DNA from: Arbacia lixula
Lineage: Eukaryota > Echinodermata > Echinoidea > Arbacioida > Arbaciidae
NCBI GenBank assembly: GCA_963669155.1
Contig: OZ022580.1
Span: 15,693,699-15,757,698 of the forward strand
Reading direction: 5' to 3'
Length of the DNA: 64,000 nt
Shown piece by piece: positions 1-9,934 of this stretch. The position numbers and the translations under genes are program-made. Under the pieces are notes generated by a model. It worked only from the letters and a program-made list of their open reading frames with translations. It was not told where the DNA came from and did no database searches. Position 1 is the stretch's first letter; each line of letters starts with the position of its first letter.

Positions 1-253
1 GTGAATGTTTTCGTGATCTACGGGACGGTTGGCGCACTGAGTACAATCACGTTTCTTCTGGACTTTCTTAGTGCTGAATACTCCGTTCGTGCGCTCTTCG
101 CTTTCGTGCAAGGATGTTCGTTCTTCATACTTGATACGTTTGCCTCTGCTTGTGTGAAAGAGACGCTGATAGATGAGAGTAATTTTAACTTCGGATTTTC
201 CATGACAGCAGTAATGCATGGAAGTGGAGCAACAGCAGCAGGTTTTATCACAG
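1..253 (+). CDS. MFS-like gene, penultimate coding exon (5' end outside window)
   Basis: Open from base 1 in frame 1, ending at the donor GTGCGT (254-259), phase 1. It encodes two to three membrane helices. The open frame continues into the intron only as low-complexity phenylalanine, serine and leucine, so the splice ends the coding part. Confidence 0.6.
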
Positions 254-1600
254 GTGCGTATTTGACGTTTTCTCCCTCCTCCTCCCCCTCAAAAACATCA
301 AAACAAACAATATTACCTTCACAACTCCTGTCTCTTTCCCTTTTTTTTCTCTCTCTCTCAATCTTTTCCATTTTCTTCCCTTTCCCTTCCCATCTCTATC
401 TTTCTATTCACTTTCCATTCATTTTATGTTGTTTCTTGTTTCTTGTTTCTTGAAGGGAAGGGGAATTCTATTATTACAAGTTTTAAGTAAATCAAGCATG
501 TATATTGAATAATGACCCTGTGGGTGTTGTATTATATCTGGTTTCACAAGCGTAGGGGTTGTTGGTCGGGATGAGCATATGATCCATATATATTGCATTG
601 GCTCCATGCATATTGATTAATGCAAAAGGCACTAACAGTTTTTAGATTTCAAACGGATTCACCATGGTTCTGCACCCCTTTCTCGATTGACATTTTCTTT
701 GTTAGGCTTTTAAATTCCAATGTAGGATTTTGACGGTGAACAACTACGCGTGCCTGATTAATGACACAGGGGTGCATAATGTATTCACCACCATTTCTCC
801 ACCAAAATAATTATGAATTAGAATTTTGTTTGTTTCATTTATCTATAACAATGCTTTCGTGCACGATATAAAATAATTTTCATATAATATCTGTTCCAGT
901 GTACTATTCCGCGTAAAAAAGTAATTAGGTTGAATGAGAGATGATTTCGGAGAGGCACAACAAACAAATTAAAAGCATAAATCATCATTAGGTTCATCCC
1001 TAATTATATTTTAAGAGCTGACAAGTCATGGGGCTGTTATTTATTCGTACGTGGGAAACATCTCATGAGAGACAAAGCTGTACAGGCGCATGATGGCATT
1101 AAATGACAGTAGACAATTTAAGCGGTGATGCGTCAATTTTTATTGTCATAATGCTCCCTGGAAGTCTTATCAACATTTTTTTTTGCATTCTCTTTGTTAC
1201 AATTGCCAATGAATATGAAAAATATGTGTTTATTGGAAGCTCATTTAATCAATTTCAGGGTTCGTTTCGTAACCGTACATTTATCAAATTTATCAATTTT
1301 ATCCAGTGTGGTTGTATTTAACGAAGCTGTAATGATTTCAAGTTTTTTTTTAATAATATGATGATCACGTTGTATTGGTCTTTTCTTTTCACTTAATGAT
1401 ATGATGATAATGATTGTCCGTTGGCCTACTTGCGTTTGTTGTCTTTCTGTATTGCAGGTGCTTTGTTTGATCTTACGCAGTCGTACACCAAGGTGTTTGT
1501 AATCATCGGCCTCGTTCACCTTATCCTCATTGTCATCATCGCCTTCACGACATACGCGCTTCGAAGGCGTAAACAAATTCGAAGTGAAGACGAGGAATGA
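1..1600 (+). CDS. Major facilitator / monocarboxylate-transporter-like protein, last two coding exons (5' partial)
   Basis: Two exons join in phase: 1-253 (runs in from the left edge; ends ACAG|GTGCGT, phase 1) and 1458-1600 (after TTGCAG; stop TGA at 1598-1600). Together they encode 131 residues. The first exon has hydrophobic segments (VFVIYGTVGALSTITFLL and ALFAFVQGCSFFILDTFASA) and a glycine-rich helix with GSGATAAGFITG. The second continues GALFDLTQSYTKVF, then a long hydrophobic helix and a basic tail (RRRKQIRSEDEE). The pattern of a small-residue helix, G-x-L-x-D-x-T-x-S-Y and a last helix with a basic end is what the last three transmembrane segments of SLC16-type MFS carriers look like. 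Substrate cannot be told. A polyadenylation signal AATAAA lies at 1678-1683. The call as MFS is good; the MCT subfamily is inference. Confidence 0.6.
254..1457 (+). other. Intron of the MFS-like gene
   Basis: A 1.2-kb AT-rich intron with a pyrimidine-rich stretch near its 5' end (about 268-430). The part from about 1020 to 1290 is recognisably similar to 6835-7090, with shared CATGAGAGACAAA and CGTTTCGTA-CCGTA blocks. This suggests a duplicated gene further right. Confidence 0.5.
1458..1600 (+). CDS. MFS-like gene, terminal coding exon
   Basis: The acceptor is pyrimidine-rich and ends TTGCAG at 1457. The first two bases complete a glycine codon. It encodes the last transmembrane helix and a short charged cytoplasmic tail ending in EDEE, then TGA. 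Confidence 0.6.
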
Positions 1601-1677
1601 CGAGGGCATGGACCGTCTGCTATTGTGCCGGTGCACTCATATAATCATATATATCATAGCAGCTCGTGAACTGGGGT

Positions 1678-1683
1678 AATAAA
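1678..1683 (+). terminator. Polyadenylation signal of the MFS-like gene
   Basis: AATAAA lies 78 bases after the TGA stop. The surrounding 1640-1790 is repeated, diverged, at 3830-3970, where an AATAAA is also present. Confidence 0.5.
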
Positions 1684-1699
1684 ATATCAAACTCGCATG

Positions 1700-3547
1700 A
1701 AACTAGAAGGATAGTATCCCCATATACATTCTGAGTTTTAAATAGGTGTGATGACAAAATACGTACACAGCCCAACATATTTGTTCTATTGAAATAATTT
1801 ACAATGTAAAATGTAATCATGGCATGGAATTTATTACCCTTATGAAACCACATATCTATATACCAGGGAGTTGCGTGAAAAACCTTTCTTTCGACCAGCC
1901 TATAATGAGACACTTAAAGTAATTATAATCATTTAAAACACTTAATTGGATTTTCGCAGTACTTTTTACAACACAATAATATTGTCTTCTTGACAGTGCA
2001 TTTGGGTGGGGTTTTCTGAAACCTGTGGTCTTCCTTTAACGTCGTATTCAAGTTAGAAAGGTTATGACTGGAACTTTAGGCACATGGATTAAAAGTGTAA
2101 TCAAAACAGCCGAAAAAAGCTCGTAATTGCAATTAACATCATTAAGCCTACAGCACTAGATTTTACCATACATTAGTTTGAATTTGTGTGTGTGTGTGTG
2201 TATTACGGAGTATGCCTCTTTCCCTATCTTATGCATGTATCTCTCTCCAACCCCATCCTTAGGCTACTCCATTGTATCATTCCCCGTTGTGGTTCTCCCT
2301 TTGTGTCTCTCTCCTTTCTCTTGTATGATGTCTGTCGTTCCCCTGGCTTCATAATATGTTTACACACTCCACTCAATCATCCTCGCTCTTCTCTCGTCTG
2401 CATGCTTAATTGAACAATACCCCTTGAGGATAGACCAGAAGTCCAACGCGTAATTAGTACGTTTAAGTTGAAACACTTTTTTTAAAGTGATTTTTATTCC
2501 TCCAAATATACAAAATACATTTACAGTTGAATATACGACACAAAAATATTTCAAATGTTAACTTAGTATTTATAAACAAAAAATATATCAATTACATTTT
2601 TAAATGAAATTAGGTAAATTAAAAATTATTGACAAAGATGCATAAACAAAACTGTATATTTAATGCCCTGATTCCATGAAATAATGGAGGTTAACAAAAA
2701 GATAAAAAGGAAACAAAGACATGCTACTGACGTCAAACCCACCCCCCCCCCCCCATCCCACTGATCACCCCGTCACACACATACCTCACACACCCGTTCC
2801 TGTACCTCTGCTAATTTCGAGTTAAGCTAAAAAAAAAATATATATAATTGAATAACAAATATAGAAAGCTGTCACAATCGACTAAATAACAAAGAAATAA
2901 TTAACAAAACCCTGTAATCCCAACAAAATACAATTAATCACCTTACACAAACACACCCACACACACACCCCCACACACACACAGTGGTTTAGTCTGGCAT
3001 AGATTTGTGTTTAGTAGTTCCAGTTCTATGCTGTATGTCGTACAGAGTGTACATAACAATATGTGATCGAATGAGTAATGGGTATACACAGTAGAGTATG
3101 ACATAGCAGGAGGGTCAGACATCATTAGGAGCTTACCCTTAGTCTTAGATGCTCTCTCTGTTCAGTATTTCACATGTTCATGCACCAAGTTGGTGGACGA
3201 CTTAAGAGGCAACGACAATTGTAACTGTAATCGTGGTCTATTAGAGGCGTTTTCTTCCTCCTATATCTTTCGTGCATGTGGGGAGCAGTTCGCGTTTGTG
3301 GTTGTGATTGCTTTGCGATTGATGCCCGCACTAGGTGTGGTGTGGTGTGTATCAGGTATCGCTTGCCAGCATCCAGCAGGCATTCCAGGAATATCGTTAA
3401 CAGCATATGTCTTTAAAGAGCACCGTCAAACATCATCACAGAAACTAGACGAAAGTTCGCTACAATATAGTGTGCAGTATTGTTACAAGGGTTGATTTAT
3501 TTATAGTTTGCTTACAGGCAAAATGAAAACATGATCCCAATCTTTAT

Positions 3548-3623
<76 letters not shown>

Positions 3624-3829
3624 TGGTAGTTACACGTAACGGAAAAGTGCTGCTGCACTAGACCACAATAATAATAACATTGTATAGAGTACGATTTGCT
3701 CTATAGATTCTATTGCAGATTGCAAATCGCAATGTATTGTTCGATTTGATTGCGTACAATGTAGGTTATTTGCCATAACTATACATTTGCTTTGACATGT
3801 TGATGTGTATTTGTTAAAACAACCCATAA
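1700..3829. other. Intergenic, AT-rich, no gene seen
   Basis: No open frame with family resemblance. It contains short GT and CA tracts (about 2186-2200, 2943-2985), a C run near 2742-2754 and A/T-rich stretches. The 3170-3495 frames are short and without recognisable domains. Confidence 0.4.
3549..3616 (+). repeat. Compound (CA)n(TA)n microsatellite
   Basis: A pure CA run switches directly to a pure TA run. This is a common compound dinucleotide repeat, prone to length change. Confidence 0.95.
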
Positions 3830-3970
3830 ATGGGAAAAATAGTGAATAAAATAAAACTCACATGGACCTAGAAGGCCCGCTAGAAGGATAATACCCTCAT
3901 ATACGGATATATGGAGACTTTGAGTTTTAAATAGGTGTGACGACAAAATGCTCACAAGCCCCAACATACT
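3830..3970 (+). repeat. Diverged copy of the MFS gene 3' flank
   Basis: Matches 1640-1790 in order: an AATAAAA block, AACTCACATG or AACTCGCATG, CTAGAAGGATA, a gap, then GAGTTTTAAATAGGTGTGA-GACAAAAT. The coding exon that should precede it is not found, so this is probably the tail of a decayed tandem copy. Confidence 0.5.
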
Positions 3971-4315
3971 TGTGATAGGCCCCTATCATGCATCAACTTA
4001 TTGATATGCATTAACATACTCATGAATATTCAGCAATCTGCCAGCTTTTTAAAGATTAAGTTTAGGGGTTATGGATTAAGGGTTAAGTGACGTCATGAAT
4101 GCAGGATCGAAGCCTATACTGCGTACCATTTTTGCCCTTGCTTTCTTACGAAAGCTTAAAAGTGCCCCGAAAAGGCGATTTGTTACATATTTAGAAGACA
4201 CGACAAAGAGCAATCTCACCTGTTCTATGTCATGGTTTATGTTGGACCATGCAGAAGATGGAAACATCCCCCTCCTCATCATTCTCCTCCTCCACTTCCC
4301 CCACATCTTTTTTAG

Positions 4316-4490
4316 TTGCCCTCCTCGGAAATATCCAACCAGCGGTCGGGCTACGTTGTGCTCATGAGCAAGTACTTCATAGTCCTCCTCGACACCGGGA
4401 TCACCAAGTCATTTGGCCTGCTCCTTCCACGGATGGTCGACCACTTCGATGCAAACTATGCGACCACTGGACTCACCTCCAGCATGGCCA
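4316..4490 (+). pseudogene. Orphan N-terminal exon of an MCT-like transporter
   Basis: After a good acceptor (TTTTTTAG at 4315) the frame reads QRSGYVVLMSKYFIVLLDTG, then ITKSFGLLLPRMVDHFD and TTGLTSSMA. This fits the first membrane helix and following loop of SLC16-type carriers (GW/GYVV..., K..G......F). No splice donor follows. Instead the sequence runs into CCAAGTTTGGCACACATGT, which resembles the end of the foldback element at 14 kb, and the frame goes on without family similarity. No further exons of this copy were found. It may be a broken duplicate of the gene at the left edge, or an exon whose end was overwritten by a repeat. Confidence 0.45.
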
Positions 4491-4615
4491 AGTTTGGCAC
4501 ACATGTAGAATTAAATTATCTAAGCAAATTTGGATATTGAGCCCTCTTGAATTTTGCCCAGGGAGGCAATGGCGACCATTTTGAAAAATGGCCGCCATTC
4601 AAAAATCGAAAATAA
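4480..4615 (+). repeat. Fragment related to the foldback element ends
   Basis: Shares the block AAGTTTGGCACACATGT and a downstream ATGGCGACCATTTTGAAAAATGG motif with 14085-14110 and 15165-15355. It directly abuts the MCT-like exon. Confidence 0.4.
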
Positions 4616-4619
4616 TACA

Positions 4620-6189
4620 TGTATTTGTTTTCATCATAAGGTATCATATCAAAGCTAATTAAATTCTCTACAAGATGATACGAAATCCATATGGCTTTTG
4701 GTAATTTTTATACAATTTTCGGTATAAATGTGATTTTTAAACAAAAATTTCGAAGATTTTAAATTTTCTTCAATTACGTATCGGTTCATATTTCAACAAT
4801 CGTTCACACTTATGGACTGAAACGTTTTAAAAATTTAACTTTGTATATGTTTTATATTGTGTGTAAAAATGAATTACATTCCATTTCATGATACATAGTG
4901 TTATATTATTCCAAAGTTGAACCTTTGATGTTTGCTTAAGCAGCATTTTGCGCATATCGGTCTTCCGCCGTATGTTTAACACGCAACCATCATGACCATG
5001 CGTATCGGAACTAAACGTCCCTATATACTCGCCAAATATATTTAAACTTTGAAAATTTGGTACCATTGTCATCGAGTACTACTGCATACAAACATTATAT
5101 TGGCGTGTATATTTTTATATGAATGTGACAACTCCATATTAATGTGGTTATTGGGCAACCTCTCCTCCTTTCTCTCTCTCTCACTCCCCCATCACTTTTC
5201 ATTCTCGCTTGTATTTTCTTTATAATATTTTTGTATAAAGTGTAGGTAAGGGTTATGTATCGAAACAAGCAAATATTGCTTCTAGTGCATGTTATATTGA
5301 GTGTTGTTTTATCTGCATTTGCTTTTGTTCTTTTGATAAGAAAGGTGTGGCAACCCTTCAAGCTGTAAGCTTAATTATTGTCAGATCTCTGTATGTTCCA
5401 CTGTGTACAAGTATATGTATATCTTCATACTTTGTACATATCTTTAATAGATTGTTATTTGTCACATGTATACTTTATAAGTCATTGTCATCGTATCACA
5501 CTGTTTGTTATTGGTGAACTATGCAGGAATGAATAAATGAATAAAAAAAAAATAAATGAATAAATAAATAAATAAATAAATAATCACGGGATGTGCAGTT
5601 ACAGAGTATTCCTGAATATGGGACAAAGGCAAAAATGAAATGTTGCCAAATGCATTGCTTTCAACAGTGAAGGCTATATTTCTTTTGACGATGCAACGTG
5701 TTTTGAATTGTGTCAATGTGACAATGAATGTTCACGCATCGCCTCATCAACATCAATCATAATCATTACATGTGCAAAACAAACGGAAAACATCGAATGC
5801 GGCAATATTTCATTATTTTGACCATGTTGCATATTTAGAAGGTCTGCGCATTCCATGATTACGTAAGCATTACAAACGGTACATCATTGCAAATATAAAA
5901 AGTCAAACAGTCTTATGATACCACATTTAAGTACGATAATATAACAACTTAAAATATATGACCCCCCAAACCTGAGTTGCCTTTTTTTGAGGGGTTGAAT
6001 TATTGAGTTAAAGGTATTGACTATCATTTAGGTTTATCCCTATTATCCCCTCAGTTTAATTCGGATGAAATTGTGTGTGTTTGTGTCTGTCTGTTTATTC
6101 GAAATCGTTTTTCTCCGTGATTTTCCAATCAATGGAAATATAATTTTCTCAAACCATCTGGTTGACTTGTTCCCAGATTGTCCTATGGG
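4620..6189. other. Intergenic AT-rich DNA with a short tetranucleotide repeat
   Basis: No supported gene. An AAAT-type repeat with ATGA variants occupies about 5527-5582. The open frames here are short and have no domain signal. Confidence 0.4.
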
Positions 6190-6430
6190 GATTTATTTAC
6201 TGTCGCATTTTTTTATACTGTTTTGATCTGCAATTCGATCTATGATGCTCGGCTTCGCGTAAGTTCGTTTCGCCTGTACACCTTAATGGTCCACCACGGG
6301 CCACAACTGGCCAGCGCTTTGCCGATGTAATGAGGGAATCGAAATTTGGAATGAAGTGTGCGCAGTTTGAACCTTCCCATAGGAATTTACGTGGTAATAT
6401 GAAGCCTCCAAATTTGTGCGATAACATTAA
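6190..6430 (-). repeat. Dispersed repeat, copy also at 61.0 kb
   Basis: Read on the minus strand it contains GCCCGTGGTGGACCA, then GTACAGGCGAAA. The same order occurs on the plus strand at 60998-61045. Two copies at opposite ends of the window in opposite orientation show a mobile or formerly mobile sequence of unknown type. Confidence 0.45.
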
Positions 6431-6834
6431 TACGGGTAAATTTGTTGCGCCAATATAGACTGTATATGGATTTGAAGTATTATTTTTTAACCTGAGAAGT
6501 GCAAAATTTTAACTTTTCGTGAATATAGTAAGCTTCTCCATGCATGCACAGCGACGTTACAGTACAACGGCTCTTCCCCGGATGGAGTGACCGTAGATTA
6601 TGGCACAACACGTATCGTGGCGTGATGAAACTATCAGAACGTGCAGTTAGCTCTAAAAATGTACAATCCATTCAAAGTATCCATGCATTTGTCAAACATG
6701 AATGACACATCATTATAAACATGACAATTCCAGCCTGCGTAGTTGTAGCAATATTCCTATGAAGTTGAACAATGGGTAAATCTGGTCGTATTGAAAGAGC
6801 GCACGAGGCATGGGATTGTTGTTAATAGTACTGG

Positions 6835-7090
6835 GGTGGGAAGCATTTCATGAGAGACAAAAACATTGACGTCAAAGCCATACAGACGTTTTACGAGCTT
6901 GAATTACAGCAAATAAGTGAAGTGATGATGCATTATTTGTTATAATTTTGCTTTCTTGAATGTCTATGAAAATGTTATACATATCATATTCTCTTTGTGA
7001 CAGTCGCGAAAGATAACATGAATATGAAGTAAATATGTTTTGTTGGGGAGATAGATGAATGTATTCGAGGAGCCGTTTCGTAGCCGTATT
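6835..7090 (+). repeat. Diverged duplicate of the MFS gene intron
   Basis: Similar to 1045-1290 over several blocks, including GGGAA(A/G)CAT-TCATGAGAGACAAA, a TGATG(A/C)-CAATTTTTATTGT-like stretch and GTTTCGTA(A/G)CCGTA. No equivalent of the terminal coding exon (1458-1600) follows within the next kilobase. Confidence 0.45.
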
Positions 7091-7195
7091 AAGGTTCTCA
7101 AGTTCATTTTATTCATCAGCGAAAGTGTGTGCAGGGCCAAGGCATGGACAAATTATTATTGAGATACTACTACTAATAATAAGATGTCATTTTTA

Positions 7196-7505
7196 AAGTG
7201 TGCTTCCCGGAACTATCTCTATGTAAAGCCACCAGGCAGATGCCACACGCCAAGCTCTCCCATCTCCTAAATGTATGTTACTCCAGTAACTTAGACCACA
7301 CCCTGAGTCAAGTTGATGATCATGTGGTTATAAAAGCTAAGAAGTAGGAATGAGATGTTGGAAGTAGAAAGAGTTGATTCCAGATTGCTGTTTACGAATA
7401 TATTGTACATATTATTTGCCGAGAATAAATGCACGATACCACTGTAATATAAAAATATCTGACATCATCATTTGCTACGTGACTGGGTGTTTCCACATAC
7501 GACAT
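7196..7505 (+). mobile_element. Possible solo LTR-like segment
   Basis: TATAAAA at 7329-7335 is followed about 95 bases later by AATAAA (7424-7429), and the segment can be framed by TG and CA ends. No target-site duplication or internal retroviral-type coding region was found, so this is only a weak suggestion. Confidence 0.2.
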
Positions 7506-8957
7506 ACGTACAACAAACGATCCAAGCACAACAATACAATTCATATATGACACCTTTTACTAGAATAAAAAAAAGCTGTTGAATGAATGAGTGCGCAAAC
7601 TAAATGCTTAGATCAGCATAAAGAATGTGGCTAATTGATTGGCATTTCTGGCATGATTGAAATTTAACTTGGGGAAGTTGGTTAAATTGGGAAGAGCAAA
7701 TGAAGGGACACTCGTTAATGTTAAACGGAATCGACAAATCCAATTTTGCAAATCCGTTAGACAAATGTTATTACTAATCTGATTAAAACACATTTAAATC
7801 CAATTTAAATGCGAACTTTTACACGTTCCAAAAGGATCTAAACAAACAATCTTTATAATTTGTGCCGGTTCGAGGAAATAAAGTATTTTAGGTGATTTTA
7901 ACGACCTCAAGAACAAAACGAATGCTGAACATGGCGGTATACAAACATATTTTTGAAAGCACATAAATTAACACAGTGTTAAATCATTGACACATATATT
8001 TGATAGCTTTTCACACATTAACGAAGCACTGGTAGAAGTCATACAAAAAGTTACGATGGTACCATTTCATTTTTTTTAAATATGAATTCTTTGTTATATT
8101 GATTGACAACTTAGGGTTGTACAAATATATACCATATCGATCAACATTTAAAGCAAGTCTTATATTCTTTGAAGTCTTTGAATATTTATAGCAAGGTTCA
8201 TTTTCTAAAGCTATGATTGTGTACATAAATACATGCATGTAGATCAAATATGCAAGAAGAAATACAGAAGAGCTACAGTGTAAGTATATTGTGAAATATC
8301 TAAGCAGGTGTAGTTGAATAAACGTAAAAGAAATGCTTGGACAACACTTAAGAACAAACACATGAATATTTACAGAAAGTTGATTTTAGCAAAAGCGAAA
8401 GCAATATGGATACATAAGGGGAAGAAGAATGAATTAGAACGGTGCTGGATGAGCAAGAGCAGTGTCTTTCACTGTCTTTACCTAAATTATATTTAATGCG
8501 CCGTAGTACATTGGTGTAAGGTTTACATCTCTTAGTATAAATAGCATTAGCGATAATAAATCTTTAACATCATAATGCATTGTGTTCATTTGAACATGCA
8601 TACACGTGAATGCTTATTATGGCAGATACTGGTGCAAGAATGCTTTGAACGAACATAGTTACACCAAGGATGTGTTAGGAAGGAGGGACAACTCAAGCAT
8701 TATATTCAAACATTTGTATGGATACTAAAGCGTGCTAATGAATGTCAAAAGCATTCCACAATCACTGCAATGCTTTGATGTCCCATTCGCGGCACCGTCA
8801 TTTTGCTGCCGTCAATTATGGTCAACTTGGAAAGCAATACATGTATCTTTAATTCCCTGTTTTGTTTCTCGAAACGGTGTTTCTTATCACCAGTTTTACG
8901 CAACAGGGCACTGGCCTAACACTTCTGCATACCCGGCTTCTTTCTCCTTTCACTGCA
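7506..8957. other. Intergenic, no gene seen
   Basis: AT-rich and without a supported open frame on either strand. Confidence 0.4.
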
Positions 8958-8959
8958 TA

Positions 8960-8993
8960 CAGTTGAGGCCAAAAGTTTACACACACCCATAGA
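8960..8993 (+). mobile_element. Single Tc1/mariner-type terminal inverted repeat
   Basis: A TA dinucleotide (8958-8959) is followed by CAGTTGAGGCCAAAAGTTTA and CACACACCCAT, closely resembling the outer ends of Tc1-like transposons. No partner end or transposase was found nearby, so this is a single-ended remnant about 100 bases past the end of the NXPE gene. Confidence 0.5.
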
Positions 8994-9093
8994 ATCCAGT
9001 GAAATGTGTTCGCTTGCCAAACATCGTAAAATTTACTTTATCTTCAGAAATATAAATACTACCATGACAACACATCCCTGGTTACACGGTGTA

Positions 9094-9934
9094 TCAGCAG
9101 ACAATGGCGAGCAACATGCGGAGAAGATTGGCGGTGTGCGGATCGTACGGGTGAATGAAATCGGGTTGAAACTGTGCGTAGGTCGATTCCCATGCATCAA
9201 TATAGCCCACATCCTTGTTTCTGGCTAACACAGCCCTCTGCGTCTCCACCATCCTCCTGGAGTTCCAGTTATTATCCAGTAAAACACGATAACGCGATTT
9301 TTGGGCATGAGTGTTCAAACTATTGAATATTAGTTTAGAATCTGGACGGGTGGCAAACAAACGTCGCGCCTCGTCCGCGATTGCCTGGATGCGTTGGCCG
9401 TACATTTCTAAAGGTAGGTCATGCATGTGCTGGCCAATCCCCACAATGCTTACGATTGATGCGTTCGCGGGAATGCTGTCGATGTACGCGTGGAACGGGC
9501 GCATTCGGTGAAAATCCCGCCGTTCGGATGCAAAGACTGGCAGGCCGTGGAACTCGAAGTGGAGATGGAAGTCGTACTTATCATCACTGCTGTCGTATAC
9601 CCTCATCAAGTCTCCCCTTTCTTGAGGGGGCGACAGTTTCAACTGCAATGTTTCCACTGTGTGGAGGAAGAGCTGTCGAATTGTTGAGTCGCCGTAAAAC
9701 ATCCAATATCTATTTGCCAAACATTCCTTCTTGGCGCCGACAGACTTGAAGAGCGGGATGTCACAGTATGGCGAGATAAAGCGACCGTTGACGAAGAACC
9801 CAGACACTCGAGGCTGTTTTTTAAAACTAAGCATGTCGCAGGACGGTAAGTTGGATATGGCTTGTTCAATATCCCCTTCTTTCTGTGATGCTACTGAGAG
9901 TTTGGTTATTGGTCCCCTGATTTGTTTCTCCCAT
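9094..9934 (-). CDS. NXPE gene, coding exon 5 (PC-esterase domain, stop)
   Basis: Acceptor TCTCTTTTCAG; the first base completes an Arg codon, then [14 protein letters not shown]. Contains the GDST serine motif, the GxGxH block and the terminal DxxH. Stop at 9094-9096. Confidence 0.9.

Noticed and set aside
7196..7505. Solo LTR as a firm call
   Set aside because: TATA and polyadenylation signals alone are not enough. No target duplication or internal region; kept only as a weak feature.
9311..9749. Plus-strand frames over NXPE exon 5
   Set aside because: Antisense shadows of the PC-esterase coding strand.
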